Below are positions 7,910 through 16,263 of a stretch of 64,000 bases of DNA, piece by piece (within the stretch, counting starts at the first letter, position 1; every line of letters starts with the position of its first letter). The position numbers and the translations under genes were made by a program. Origin of the DNA: Sulfuricurvum sp. (GTDB lineage Bacteria; Campylobacterota; Campylobacteria; Campylobacterales; Sulfurimonadaceae); contig NZ_JAUYFF010000016.1 in assembly GCF_030691015.1 (NCBI RefSeq), positions 1 to 64,000 on the forward strand, written 5' to 3'. The notes beneath the pieces were generated by a model. The model did not search any database and was not told the origin of the DNA. It saw nothing but the letters and a program-made list of their open reading frames with translations.

Positions 7910-9733
7910 GTGCGTTCTGAAATATTAAGGTTTTATTTGCCCTTTCTTTTTTTATTATGCGCACTGAGTTTAGCGGTTTATGCGACAACTACCGATGAAC
8001 TGATTGCACACGCTCATACGAAACATCTTTCCGAAGCACGCTATTGGCATCTGCTGATGCACTCCCCTGATAGTGAAAGTGAAATTGATGATCCCGCATT
8101 CTTTCTCTCATCGGAGGGGAAAACAGATCTCTCCTCCGAACTGGATGAAACGATTCGTCGTTTGAATGAAGATACTAACCGAAGCAATGAATCCGTCTTT
8201 TGCCGTTTTCCGGCTCGAAGAGTATGGCTGGAACACGAGCTTAACACCTCATTCGGAGAGGGGGAATGCCGTGAGTATGAAGCCCTTGTTGCGAAGATGG
8301 ATCCACAGAGTGTGACACTGGTATTTCCGAGTGCCCATATCAACTCTCCCGCATCGATGTTCGGGCATACTTTTTTACGGATCGATTCCAAAATGGAGTC
8401 TAAACTTATGTCGTATGCGATCAATTATGCAGCGCACACCGACGAGACCAATGGGTTATTATTTGCGTATAAGGGGCTATTCGGAGGCTATTATGGATTT
8501 TATTCGATGCTCCCCTATTATGAAAAACTCAAAGAGTATCGGGACTCCGAATCCCGAGATGTTTGGGAATACGATCTTAATTTAACGCCTGATGAGGTCA
8601 TGGCGATGGTACGCCATATCTGGGAATTACAGCGGATTAATTCGTGGTACTATTTTTTCGATGAGAATTGCTCCTATCATATGTTGTGGCTCACCGAAAT
8701 CGCCCGTCCTAGCGTTCACTTGAGGGATCATTTCTTCTATTATGTGATCCCTCCCGATACGGTACGCGCTTTCGAGGAAGAGGCTCTGGTAGAAGCAAAA
8801 CATTTTCGCCCCTCAAAACGGACTCAGCTACTTGCGTATGAACGTCATCTCTCTCCTCAAGGGATCTCGGCAGTGAAAGCTTTAAGTACTGCAAAGACAA
8901 ATGGTGCGGAACTCGATACGTTGACTCTCTCCAAACAAGAGCACCGTTTTGTACTTGAAGCGGCTGCGGAATTGGTTGAGTATCAATACATAGAGGGAAA
9001 AATGACTAAAGAGGTGTATGCCGCGCGCTACCATGAACTCCTCTCACGGCGTGCCGCTCTGGGGAAGGGGGAATTAGCTCCTGTAGCTCTTAAAGCTAAT
9101 CCTGATATTGCCCATCACTCTGCCCGTATAGCGGTCTCACAGGGGTGGTTTGAAGATCGTTCACCGCTACTGATTGGGTGGCGTCCGGCGTTTCATGACT
9201 TGAGTGAAGATGATACGGGACATCTATCCGGTGCTCAGATTGAATTTCTTGATACGTTGATCGGTGTGGATCATGATAAAGTGACGTTAGAGAAATTGAC
9301 GGTTCTTTCTCTCGCCTCTATTGCACCGGTAAGTCATTTTTTCACCCCTTTTTCATGGCGTATGAAAAGCGGTTGGGACCGTGAATACGGAGGGGATAGA
9401 GTTAGCTTTGTTACCCGTGTGGGAGCAGGGGCATCCCTCGGAGATGAAGGGATGTACGGGTATGTTCTGAGTGAGCCTGAGGTGAGATTCGGATTTAATG
9501 CCGATGTCGGATTAGGGTTCACTGCAGGGGCAGCGATCAACTGGGGAAGTCGGATGAAGAGCCATATTGAAGCAGGTCATATTTTCTATTTGGATGGTGA
9601 TCATCGAAGCCGTGTTATGGTTTCTCAAGGGTGGCAATGGAGTCCGCTGGGAGGAGTACAGTGCAGTTATGAAGGAATCGATCAAGATTACAGAGAAGAT
9701 CGCTTCAAACTTGGGGTGAACCTCTATTTTTAA
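7910..9733 (+). CDS. DUF4105 (Lnb N-terminal periplasmic domain) envelope protein with barrel-like C-terminus
   Basis: Up to 607 residues. The N-terminal hydrophobic stretch (about 9-26) ends at VYA-TTT and reads as a signal peptide. The DUF4105 core has FPSAHINSPASMFGHTFLRID (split near 139-159, with H143 and H153) and YFFDENCSYH (248-257, with C254). The C-terminal 200 residues are rich in alternating aromatic and Gly-rich strands and end in NLYF, the terminal-Phe signature of outer-membrane barrels. The start is uncertain: GTG at 7910 lies in the loop of a small hairpin without a ribosome binding site, while TTG at 7937 has AAGG six bases before it but a less basic signal peptide. Function is unknown. 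Confidence 0.78.
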   Translation: MRSEILRFYLPFLFLLCALSLAVYATTTDELIAHAHTKHLSEARYWHLLMHSPDSESEIDDPAFFLSSEGKTDLSSELDETIRRLNEDTNRSNESVFCRFPARRVWLEHELNTSFGEGECREYEALVAKMDPQSVTLVFPSAHINSPASMFGHTFLRIDSKMESKLMSYAINYAAHTDETNGLLFAYKGLFGGYYGFYSMLPYYEKLKEYRDSESRDVWEYDLNLTPDEVMAMVRHIWELQRINSWYYFFDENCSYHMLWLTEIARPSVHLRDHFFYYVIPPDTVRAFEEEALVEAKHFRPSKRTQLLAYERHLSPQGISAVKALSTAKTNGAELDTLTLSKQEHRFVLEAAAELVEYQYIEGKMTKEVYAARYHELLSRRAALGKGELAPVALKANPDIAHHSARIAVSQGWFEDRSPLLIGWRPAFHDLSEDDTGHLSGAQIEFLDTLIGVDHDKVTLEKLTVLSLASIAPVSHFFTPFSWRMKSGWDREYGGDRVSFVTRVGAGASLGDEGMYGYVLSEPEVRFGFNADVGLGFTAGAAINWGSRMKSHIEAGHIFYLDGDHRSRVMVSQGWQWSPLGGVQCSYEGIDQDYREDRFKLGVNLYF

Positions 9734-9744
9734 TTATTTTTTGG

Positions 9745-9750
9745 CATAAT
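9745..9750 (+). promoter_or_regulatory. Possible -10 element before the transaldolase gene
   Basis: CATAAT at 9745-9750, preceded by a T-rich stretch, lies 27 bases before the ATG at 9778. GGAG at 9769-9772 is the ribosome binding site, five bases from that ATG. An ATG at 9762 is out of frame and has no such site. Confidence 0.4.
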
Positions 9751-9777
9751 AGTCCTAATTTATGTCTCGGAGTTTTT

Positions 9778-10758
9778 ATGTATTTAGCGCAAGTGCGTTT
9801 TGCCCTTTGGGCCGATTTTATTGAACGAACATTTTTGGATGAAGGATTTAAAGAACTGATAAAAAAAGGGGTTATTAACGGTGCAACGTCCAACCCTGCT
9901 ATTTTTAAAAATGCGATTTTAACGTCACCTGCCTACAAAGAACAACTCTCTACCCTCACACAATTCTCTCCTAAAGAAAAATACGAAGCATTGGCAATCT
10001 TTGATATACAAAAAGCGGCGGATATCTTACGCCCCTTATACGATGCCGGAGATGATGGCTATGTGAGTATCGAAGTCGATCCGTTTTTGTGTGATGATAC
10101 CGAGGCTACCATCGCTGAGGGGATACGGCTTCATGGAAGTATCAATCGCCCCAATGTTATGATAAAAGTTCCCGCAACCGAAGCGGGATACAGTGCAATG
10201 GAAGTACTTGCATCAAAGGGAATTCCTGTCAATGCAACCTTGATTTTTTCGGTTGATCAAGCTCTTAAATGTGCTAGAGCTTTTGACAAGGCGTCGAAAA
10301 AATCATCGGTGGATACGGTTATCAGCGTATTTGTCAGCCGAATCGATAGAGCGATTGACGAGACACTTCGTTCCCAAGGAGTTAAGACGGGACGTATGGG
10401 GATCGTGAATGCTGCCGATATTTACAATCGTGTCGAAGCACTGAATGTTCCGCAATGTCGTGTCTTGTTTGCAAGTACAGGGGTAAAAGGTGATGAGTAC
10501 CGAGCCTCCTATTATATCGATGAACTTTTAGCTCCCAACAGTGTCAATACTGCACCGATCGCTACCATTGATGCTTATGTAAGCGGAGGAGATAGAACAT
10601 TGAAACTCCCAATGAGTACCGATACCATTGAAGAGCATCAAAAAAGTGTAGCGGCCGCAGGGGTGGAGATGGACACCATTATCGCACAGCAGATTGAAGA
10701 AGGATTGGAATCATTCAAAGCCGCTTTCACTGAAATCCTCAACGCATTGGAGTCATAA
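9778..10758 (+). CDS. tal: Transaldolase
   Basis: A 326-residue (beta/alpha)8 enzyme of the non-oxidative pentose phosphate pathway that transfers a dihydroxyacetone unit between sugar phosphates. Diagnostic segments are the N-terminal NGATSNPAIFK, the active-site lysine in RPNVMIKVPATEAG, and NATLIFSVDQALKCARAFD. It resembles the long form (Tal class with about 330 residues) found in Campylobacterota. It ends in TAATG, overlapping the pilT start by one base, so the two genes are translationally coupled although functionally unrelated. Confidence 0.9.
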   Translation: MYLAQVRFALWADFIERTFLDEGFKELIKKGVINGATSNPAIFKNAILTSPAYKEQLSTLTQFSPKEKYEALAIFDIQKAADILRPLYDAGDDGYVSIEVDPFLCDDTEATIAEGIRLHGSINRPNVMIKVPATEAGYSAMEVLASKGIPVNATLIFSVDQALKCARAFDKASKKSSVDTVISVFVSRIDRAIDETLRSQGVKTGRMGIVNAADIYNRVEALNVPQCRVLFASTGVKGDEYRASYYIDELLAPNSVNTAPIATIDAYVSGGDRTLKLPMSTDTIEEHQKSVAAAGVEMDTIIAQQIEEGLESFKAAFTEILNALES

Positions 10759-11954
10759 TGAGTCAGCAAAGTTTTAGTCATGCGGAGTTGGGCGAACTCA
10801 ACTTTGAGGTATTGAAAAAAATTCGGGGGTATTTGCGTCGTATGGTGGATGCGGGGGGAAGTGACCTCCATGTCAAAGCCAACAGTGTCGTACGTGCTCG
10901 TATCAACGGAGAAATTATCCCTCTCTCCGGTGAGATTCTTTCCAAAGATGATGCTTTGATTTTTGCCAAAGAGCTCTTACGCACCCGTTTTCCCGAGTTG
11001 GTAGAGAAAAAAGAGCTGGATTTGGTCTATCCGTTTGATGAAAACACCCGTTTTCGTATTAATATCTTTTTTCAAATGGAAGGGGTATCGGCAGTTTTTC
11101 GTCTCATTCCTGTGAAGATTTTGAGTATTGAAGAACTCAATCTTCCGGAAGTTGTCCATACCTTTGCAGAGATGGAGAGAGGTCTTGTCCTCGTTACGGG
11201 AGTTACGGGAAGCGGTAAATCAACTACCCTTGCCGCCTTGATCGATGAGATTAACTGGAAGCGTCGTAAGCATATTATTACCATTGAAGATCCGATTGAG
11301 TTTGTCCATAAAGATCGTAAATGTATTATCAATCAGCGCAGTGTCGGTCAGGATACGCTTAGCTTTGGAAATGCACTCCGAGCAGCACTGCGTGAAGATC
11401 CCGATATTATTCTTGTCGGAGAGATGCGCGATATGGAGACGATTGAAATAGCACTTCATGCGGCAGATACGGGGCATTTGGTTTTCTCAACGCTTCATAC
11501 GTTAGATGCAAAAGAGACGGTCAACCGGATTATTTCGGTATTCCCGACCGGAGAGCAAAACCGTGTCCGTATGACCCTCTCTTCCGTCCTTAAAGGGGTT
11601 ATTTCGCAACGTCTGATTCCGACAGTGGATGGAAAACGGACGGCGGCATTGGAGATATTGATCCGAACGCCCCGTATAGAGCAGCTTATTGCCGAAAATC
11701 GTGATGTCGAAATCCCTGATACGATTGCGGAGGGTAAAGAACTCTATAAATCACAGACATTTGATCAGGGGATTTTAGACCTTTTTCTCTCCGGACGGAT
11801 AACCAGAGAAGAGGCATTAGCGTCTGCAACGTCGGCTTCGGACTTGAAACTTCGAATGGAGGGGCTTAGTACGACTGTGGAGAAAGGGAAACTCGGGGTT
11901 GATGATGGTCCGAAAGAGTTCCGCGAAGAGGAGTACATCGGCTTAAAAAGCTAA
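10758..11954 (+). CDS. pilT: PilT-like type IV pilus retraction ATPase
   Basis: A 398-residue secretion ATPase (GspE/PilT superfamily). It has the N-terminal PAS-like part with GGSDLHVKA, Walker A GVTGSGKST (148-156), the Asp box TIEDPIEF, Walker B DPDIILVGEMRD (214-225) and the His box HTGHLVFSTLHT-like segment near 237-249. Size and the absence of a PilB-type N-terminal domain indicate PilT or PilU, which power pilus retraction. The canonical C-terminal AIRNLIRE motif is not preserved; the aligned residues 306-315 read RIEQLIAENR. Twitching activity therefore cannot be assumed. Coupled to tal by a one-base overlap. No pilin gene lies in the window. Confidence 0.85.
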   Translation: MSQQSFSHAELGELNFEVLKKIRGYLRRMVDAGGSDLHVKANSVVRARINGEIIPLSGEILSKDDALIFAKELLRTRFPELVEKKELDLVYPFDENTRFRINIFFQMEGVSAVFRLIPVKILSIEELNLPEVVHTFAEMERGLVLVTGVTGSGKSTTLAALIDEINWKRRKHIITIEDPIEFVHKDRKCIINQRSVGQDTLSFGNALRAALREDPDIILVGEMRDMETIEIALHAADTGHLVFSTLHTLDAKETVNRIISVFPTGEQNRVRMTLSSVLKGVISQRLIPTVDGKRTAALEILIRTPRIEQLIAENRDVEIPDTIAEGKELYKSQTFDQGILDLFLSGRITREEALASATSASDLKLRMEGLSTTVEKGKLGVDDGPKEFREEEYIGLKS

Positions 11955-11988
11955 CGTAAGATTTAGAATAAAATAAGCTATATTTAAG

Positions 11989-11994
11989 TATAAT
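11989..11994 (+). promoter_or_regulatory. -10 element before rplY
   Basis: TATAAT at 11989-11994 lies in the 69-base gap after pilT. Transcription would start near 12001, 23 bases before the chosen rplY ATG at 12024. No -35 is visible. Confidence 0.5.
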
Positions 11995-12023
11995 TCGCCT
12001 CATTTTATTTTAAGGACATGATT

Positions 12024-12560
12024 ATGTTAGAAGGCATTGTAAGAGAGAGTATTGGCAAAGTTGCTACTAAAGCATATCGCCGTGATGGTTATCTCATTGC
12101 CAACATCTACGGAAAAGGGCTTGAAAACATTCACGCCGCGTTCAAAATGAACGATTTTATCCGTACGGTGCGCAACAAAGAGACCGTAGCATTTGCAGTA
12201 AACGTAGCGGGTAAAGAGATGAACCTTGTTGTTCAAGGGTATGAGTCTCATCCGGTATCAGGCAACTTGTTGCACGTTGATTTAATGGTTGCGCAACCGG
12301 GTGTTGTCACACACTATCATGTTCCTGTTAACGCAGTAGGAACTCCGATCGGTTTGAAAAACAAAGGTATGTTGTTTGTTGCTAAAAAACGTCTTCGTGT
12401 AAAAGCGGCGATCGAAAACTTGCCAGCGAACATCACTGTCGATGTTGCTCCACTAGATCTTGGTGATTCAGTATTGGTTCGTGATCTTCCACGTGTTGAA
12501 AACGTTACGTTTACTGACTCAGACCGTGTATCGGTTCTTAGTATCATCAAAGCGAAATAA
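12024..12560 (+). CDS. rplY: Ribosomal protein L25 (CTC/TL5 form)
   Basis: A 178-residue 5S-rRNA-binding protein of the large ribosomal subunit, in the long general-stress (CTC) form with an N-terminal L25 domain and a C-terminal beta domain. Segments such as LIANIYGKGLENIHA and HPVSGNLLHVDLM fit the family. Two ATG codons lie near the start. AAGGA at 12012-12016 is seven bases from the ATG at 12024 but only one base from the ATG at 12018, so 12024 is chosen. pth follows two bases after the stop; rplY-pth is a conserved pair in bacteria. Confidence 0.93.
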   Translation: MLEGIVRESIGKVATKAYRRDGYLIANIYGKGLENIHAAFKMNDFIRTVRNKETVAFAVNVAGKEMNLVVQGYESHPVSGNLLHVDLMVAQPGVVTHYHVPVNAVGTPIGLKNKGMLFVAKKRLRVKAAIENLPANITVDVAPLDLGDSVLVRDLPRVENVTFTDSDRVSVLSIIKAK

Positions 12561-12562
12561 GG

Positions 12563-13111
12563 ATGCTTATCGTCGGACTGGGAAACCCCGGCTCGGCGTA
12601 TGCGTCAACCCGTCATAATATCGGATTTATGGTGATCGATGAGCTTTGCCATCGCCACAGTGTCGTGAATGTTTCAAAGAGCTCCTTCGAAGGGGAGTTG
12701 TTTAAAATGGGGTCGCACTTTCTCCTCAAACCCACCACCTTTATGAATCTTTCCGGTCGATCTATCCTCTCCGTTAAAAATTTTTATAAAATCGATGATG
12801 TTATCGTGATTCATGATGATTTGGATCTGGCTTTCGGGGCATTACGCTTCAAAAGCGGAGGCGGTCATGGGGGACATAACGGACTAAAATCCGCAGATGC
12901 CGCAATCGGAGCTGATTATATCCGCGTGCGTATGGGAATCGGAAAGCCTGAACACAAATCACAAGTGGCTGATTATGTACTGCATCCCTTTAGTACAGAA
13001 GAACAATCCAAACTTCCAGAGTGGATCGGTGCAACTGCTGATGCCGTTGAAATGCTTCTTGTAAAGAGTTGTACTGACGTAGCTTCAAAATGCTCCTTGA
13101 AGGGGCTTTGA
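12563..13111 (+). CDS. pth: Peptidyl-tRNA hydrolase
   Basis: A 182-residue enzyme that releases tRNA from peptidyl-tRNAs that drop off the ribosome. Visible motifs are LIVGLGNPGSAYASTRHNIG (catalytic His in TRHN), KPTTFMNLSG with the substrate-binding Asn, and VIHDDLDL followed by GGGHGGHNGLKS. Length is normal. It follows rplY by two bases and shares its transcript, then lptG starts after a 56-base gap with its own -10. This order matches the Campylobacter jejuni block. Confidence 0.96.
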   Translation: MLIVGLGNPGSAYASTRHNIGFMVIDELCHRHSVVNVSKSSFEGELFKMGSHFLLKPTTFMNLSGRSILSVKNFYKIDDVIVIHDDLDLAFGALRFKSGGGHGGHNGLKSADAAIGADYIRVRMGIGKPEHKSQVADYVLHPFSTEEQSKLPEWIGATADAVEMLLVKSCTDVASKCSLKGL

Positions 13112-13133
13112 AAATTTTGCAGGTTTTATTGGA

Positions 13134-13139
13134 TACAAT
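13134..13139 (+). promoter_or_regulatory. -10 element before lptG
   Basis: TACAAT at 13134-13139 lies 28 bases upstream of the lptG ATG (13168). The spacing allows a leader of about 20 bases. No -35 match; the same bare TACAAT form recurs before several genes here. Confidence 0.42.
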
Positions 13140-13167
13140 AAACTTCAATTTTTATATTTAGGCTCCT

Positions 13168-14256
13168 ATGCTCGCATTTACAACTTTATCGTTACTTTAT
13201 TTACGTTATTTTTCGATTGTTCTGATCGCTTTGAGCAGTTTTATGGTCGGATTCGATTTGATGGATAATGCCTCAGAACTCCCGAATTCAGCCAATCTTG
13301 TCTTGATTTATATTATGTATAAATATTTTTATGCGATCGATATGATGCTTCCGATTTCGCTGATTTTTGCGATTATCGCCTCGTTGGTTGAATTGGTTCG
13401 CTCCAATGCATTGGCGGCATATTACGCGTTAGGGTACTCTAAAAGTCGTATAATGGCCCCTTTTTTAACTGTAGCGGGGCTCTTGATCGTCATCTACATT
13501 GCACTTCATGCGACTAATTTTGCCCGCTCAAACGAGTTTGCCAACAATCTGCGAGAAACCTCTCAATTTATCCGTCCTACCAGTAATCTTTTTTTTACCC
13601 ATGAGGGGAGTTATATCTATTTCGGCAATCTCTACCCACTGAGCAAAAGAGCGGAAGATATCCGTATTTTTAGATTTGAAGAAGGGACGTTAAAAGAGGC
13701 GTTAAGTGCTAAAGAGGCGGTCTATGATAACGGGTACTGGAATATTAAAAAAGCCCACTTGATACGTCCCCCTGAGGGGTTTGACCTAAAAGCTTTGGGC
13801 ATTACAACGGAAGCTAAAGAGAATCTCAAAGTACTTCGTGATTTTAAACCTAAAATTTTGGATCAGGTGTATGAGGGAAAAGCCAATTTTACGATCGGTG
13901 ATGGATTAGATGCTCTCGAACTTTTGGAAAATCAGAATGTCGATGTGGCTAAGATCACCAGTGCCATGTACCGTATTTTTATTACTCCATGGTTTGCCCC
14001 TATTTTGATGGTCCTCTTTTTTACCTATGCCCCGGTGAGTGCACGATTTTTAAATCTCTCCTTTTTTAGCTTCGGAGCTATTTTGGTAACCCTGATTGTA
14101 TGGGGCGTCCTTTTTATGTTGGGAGAGCTCTCTAATAACAAAACGCTTATCCCTGAAATGGGGATTATAGCTCCGATTATTCTCTTGTGTTGTGTCATGT
14201 TGTGGCGGCTTGGAAATCCCCTAAGGAGAGTTAGGGTAAAATCGCGACAAAACTAA
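13168..14256 (+). CDS. lptG: LptF/LptG-family permease of lipopolysaccharide export
   Basis: A 362-residue YjgP/YjgQ-family inner-membrane protein. Transmembrane segments lie at about 12-32, 55-80 and 98-118, then a periplasmic beta-jellyroll region of roughly 150 residues, then three more segments near 270-290, 297-320 and 327-347. Together with LptB and LptC it extracts lipopolysaccharide from the inner membrane. The conserved coupling region LVRSNALAAYYALGYSKSRI faces the ATPase. The partner permease is elsewhere, so G versus F is inferred from position in the syntenic block. lysA starts 16 bases later. Confidence 0.85.
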   Translation: MLAFTTLSLLYLRYFSIVLIALSSFMVGFDLMDNASELPNSANLVLIYIMYKYFYAIDMMLPISLIFAIIASLVELVRSNALAAYYALGYSKSRIMAPFLTVAGLLIVIYIALHATNFARSNEFANNLRETSQFIRPTSNLFFTHEGSYIYFGNLYPLSKRAEDIRIFRFEEGTLKEALSAKEAVYDNGYWNIKKAHLIRPPEGFDLKALGITTEAKENLKVLRDFKPKILDQVYEGKANFTIGDGLDALELLENQNVDVAKITSAMYRIFITPWFAPILMVLFFTYAPVSARFLNLSFFSFGAILVTLIVWGVLFMLGELSNNKTLIPEMGIIAPIILLCCVMLWRLGNPLRRVRVKSRQN

Positions 14257-14272
14257 TCAATGAGGATTTAGG

Positions 14273-15475
14273 GTGATCGATTTTAAAGCTCTGGCACAAA
14301 CGTACGGAACGCCATTGTACGTGTATGATTTTGATGCGATGCGTACTCAATTTGAATCATTAAAAGAGGCTTTTCGCGGCCGTAAATCAATTTTAGCCTA
14401 TGCGGTTAAAGCAAATTCAAACCTTAGTGTCGTCAAACATTTTGCACAGATGGGTTCGGGTGCCGATTGTGTCTCTATCGGGGAAGTACGCCGTGCTTTG
14501 ATGGCGGGCGTTCCGAAATACCGTATACTTTTTAGCGGTGTCGGTAAGCGTGATGATGAGATTCGCGAAGCGATTGAGTCGGATATCCTCTACATCAATG
14601 TCGAGAGTGAGGCGGAGCTAGGACGTGTCGAGATGATTGCACGTGAGTTAAAGTCTAAAGCCCGTATCAGTATCCGCGTCAATCCGAATATCGATCCTAA
14701 AACGCATCCGTACATTTCAACGGGGCTTCATGACAACAAATTCGGAGTTGAGATTGTTGCCGCAAAACGGATGTATATTCAAGCAAAAAACTCCGATCAT
14801 CTTGACCCGGTAGGGATCCATTTCCATATCGGAAGCCAGTTGACCGAGTTAGAGCCGATTTATGAAGCGGCGGTAATTGTCGCCGATTTGCTTCGCTCCC
14901 TTCAAGCGATCGATATTGAGTTGAAATTCTTCGATATCGGGGGCGGATTGGGTGTCCGTTACGATAATGAGACGACCATTGCACCGTATGATTACGCACA
15001 GGCGATCCTCTCCGCACTCAAAGGGATCGATGTGACGATCATTTGCGAACCGGGACGTTTTTTGACAGCCAATGCGGGATATTTTTTGACGAAAGTTTTG
15101 TATGAGAAAAACAACGGAGCAAAACGTTTCGTGATGGTGGACGGTGCGATGAACGATCTTATCCGACCGAGTTTATATAAAGCGTATCACCGTATCGAGG
15201 CGTTGGACAAAACGGGTAATGAAAGTATTGCGGATGTGGTCGGTCCTGTTTGTGAGAGCGGCGACTTTTTAGCCAAAAATTATCCACTTCCAGCGATGGA
15301 ACATAACGACCTCCTTGTTGTTCACAGTGCCGGAGCGTACGGTTTCGGGATGGGGAGCAACTACAATACACGCGGACGTTCTGCAGAGATTGCGGTAGAA
15401 GCGGGTAAAGAACGTCTCATTCGACGCCGTGAAACCTATGAAGATGTGATCGCCTTAGAGCGTGAGTATCTCTAG
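14273..15475 (+). CDS. lysA: Diaminopimelate decarboxylase
   Basis: A 400-residue fold-III PLP enzyme that decarboxylates meso-diaminopimelate to lysine. It shows the PLP lysine in YAVKANSNLSV, FHIGSQ, the phosphate-binding GGGLGVRY, EPGRFL and the C-terminal CESGDFLAK and AGAYGFGM motifs that separate it from arginine and ornithine decarboxylases. The start codon is GTG at 14273, preceded by AGGATTTAGGG-like sequence. It is followed after eight bases by a HAD hydrolase, as in C. jejuni. Confidence 0.95.
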   Translation: MIDFKALAQTYGTPLYVYDFDAMRTQFESLKEAFRGRKSILAYAVKANSNLSVVKHFAQMGSGADCVSIGEVRRALMAGVPKYRILFSGVGKRDDEIREAIESDILYINVESEAELGRVEMIARELKSKARISIRVNPNIDPKTHPYISTGLHDNKFGVEIVAAKRMYIQAKNSDHLDPVGIHFHIGSQLTELEPIYEAAVIVADLLRSLQAIDIELKFFDIGGGLGVRYDNETTIAPYDYAQAILSALKGIDVTIICEPGRFLTANAGYFLTKVLYEKNNGAKRFVMVDGAMNDLIRPSLYKAYHRIEALDKTGNESIADVVGPVCESGDFLAKNYPLPAMEHNDLLVVHSAGAYGFGMGSNYNTRGRSAEIAVEAGKERLIRRRETYEDVIALEREYL

Positions 15476-15483
15476 GATTGTTG

Positions 15484-16263
15484 ATGTATTTCATTGATGT
15501 GCAGGGGACGTTGATCGAAGATAACACCAAACTCCCGACCCGTGGGGCGGTAGCGTTTATCGACCATCTCAATGCCCATCAAATCCCCTATATGGTCATT
15601 ACCAACAGTACGAAAAATCCGAGTGATGAGTTTTTAGGGTATTTGAATTCGATCGGTTTGAATATTCCACAAAGTCATTATCTTGATCCGCTGATGTTGC
15701 TGGAGCGCCATATCGATAAAACTAAAAAAGTTGCCGCGTATGGATCGGAGCCCTTTTTAGAGGTTGTTCGGTCGATGGGGTACTCTCTTGATTATACATC
15801 CCCCGATGTCGTTTTGATTGCCATTAAAGAGAACTTTACCCCCGACGAATACGCTCAAATGATTGAGTTTCTCCTCGGCGATGCACAGCTTATCGGTATG
15901 CATGAAACGACCCTTTACGTCAAAAATCATAAACGTTATCCCGGTGTCGGAGCGATTTTAAAAATGTTGGAATTTGCGACATCGACTCCCTATACGGTCG
16001 TCGGTAAGCCGAGTATTCCATTTTTCGAAGAGGCATTATCTCGCCTCGGTGCGCAAAAAGCGGGTGCAGAGTTTTGTGATGTCACCATCATTAGCGATGA
16101 TGTTAAGGGTGATCTCATCGGAGCCCAGAAAATGGGGATGAAAGGGGTATTTGTCCTCAGCGGGAAATATCGCAATGCCGATGAAATTATCCCATCTTTG
16201 AAACCTCACGAGTGTCCGGCAGAAATTTATGCCGATATGCAAGAGATATTGGAGCGTTTATGA
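15484..16263 (+). CDS. HAD-superfamily hydrolase, NagD-like
   Basis: A 259-residue HAD phosphatase with a C2-type cap. The first motif reads YFIDVQGTLIED, where the second Asp of the usual DxDGT is replaced by Gln (DVQGT). Motif II is VITNST, motif III is around GKPSIPFFEEAL and motif IV is VTIISDDVKGDLIGAQ. Members act on small phosphorylated metabolites; no substrate can be assigned. The ATG at 15484 is preferred over TTG at 15478 because AGGA at 15474-15477 is six bases from it. The stop overlaps the pheA start (ATGA). The unusual DVQGT may affect catalysis, since that Asp normally acts as acid/base. Confidence 0.8.
   Translation: MYFIDVQGTLIEDNTKLPTRGAVAFIDHLNAHQIPYMVITNSTKNPSDEFLGYLNSIGLNIPQSHYLDPLMLLERHIDKTKKVAAYGSEPFLEVVRSMGYSLDYTSPDVVLIAIKENFTPDEYAQMIEFLLGDAQLIGMHETTLYVKNHKRYPGVGAILKMLEFATSTPYTVVGKPSIPFFEEALSRLGAQKAGAEFCDVTIISDDVKGDLIGAQKMGMKGVFVLSGKYRNADEIIPSLKPHECPAEIYADMQEILERL

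Noticed and set aside
13092-13106. GCTCC-TTGAA-GGGGC hairpin at the end of pth as a terminator
   Set aside because: Only a five-base stem with a T-G pair and no uninterrupted T-run; it also lies within the coding sequence.
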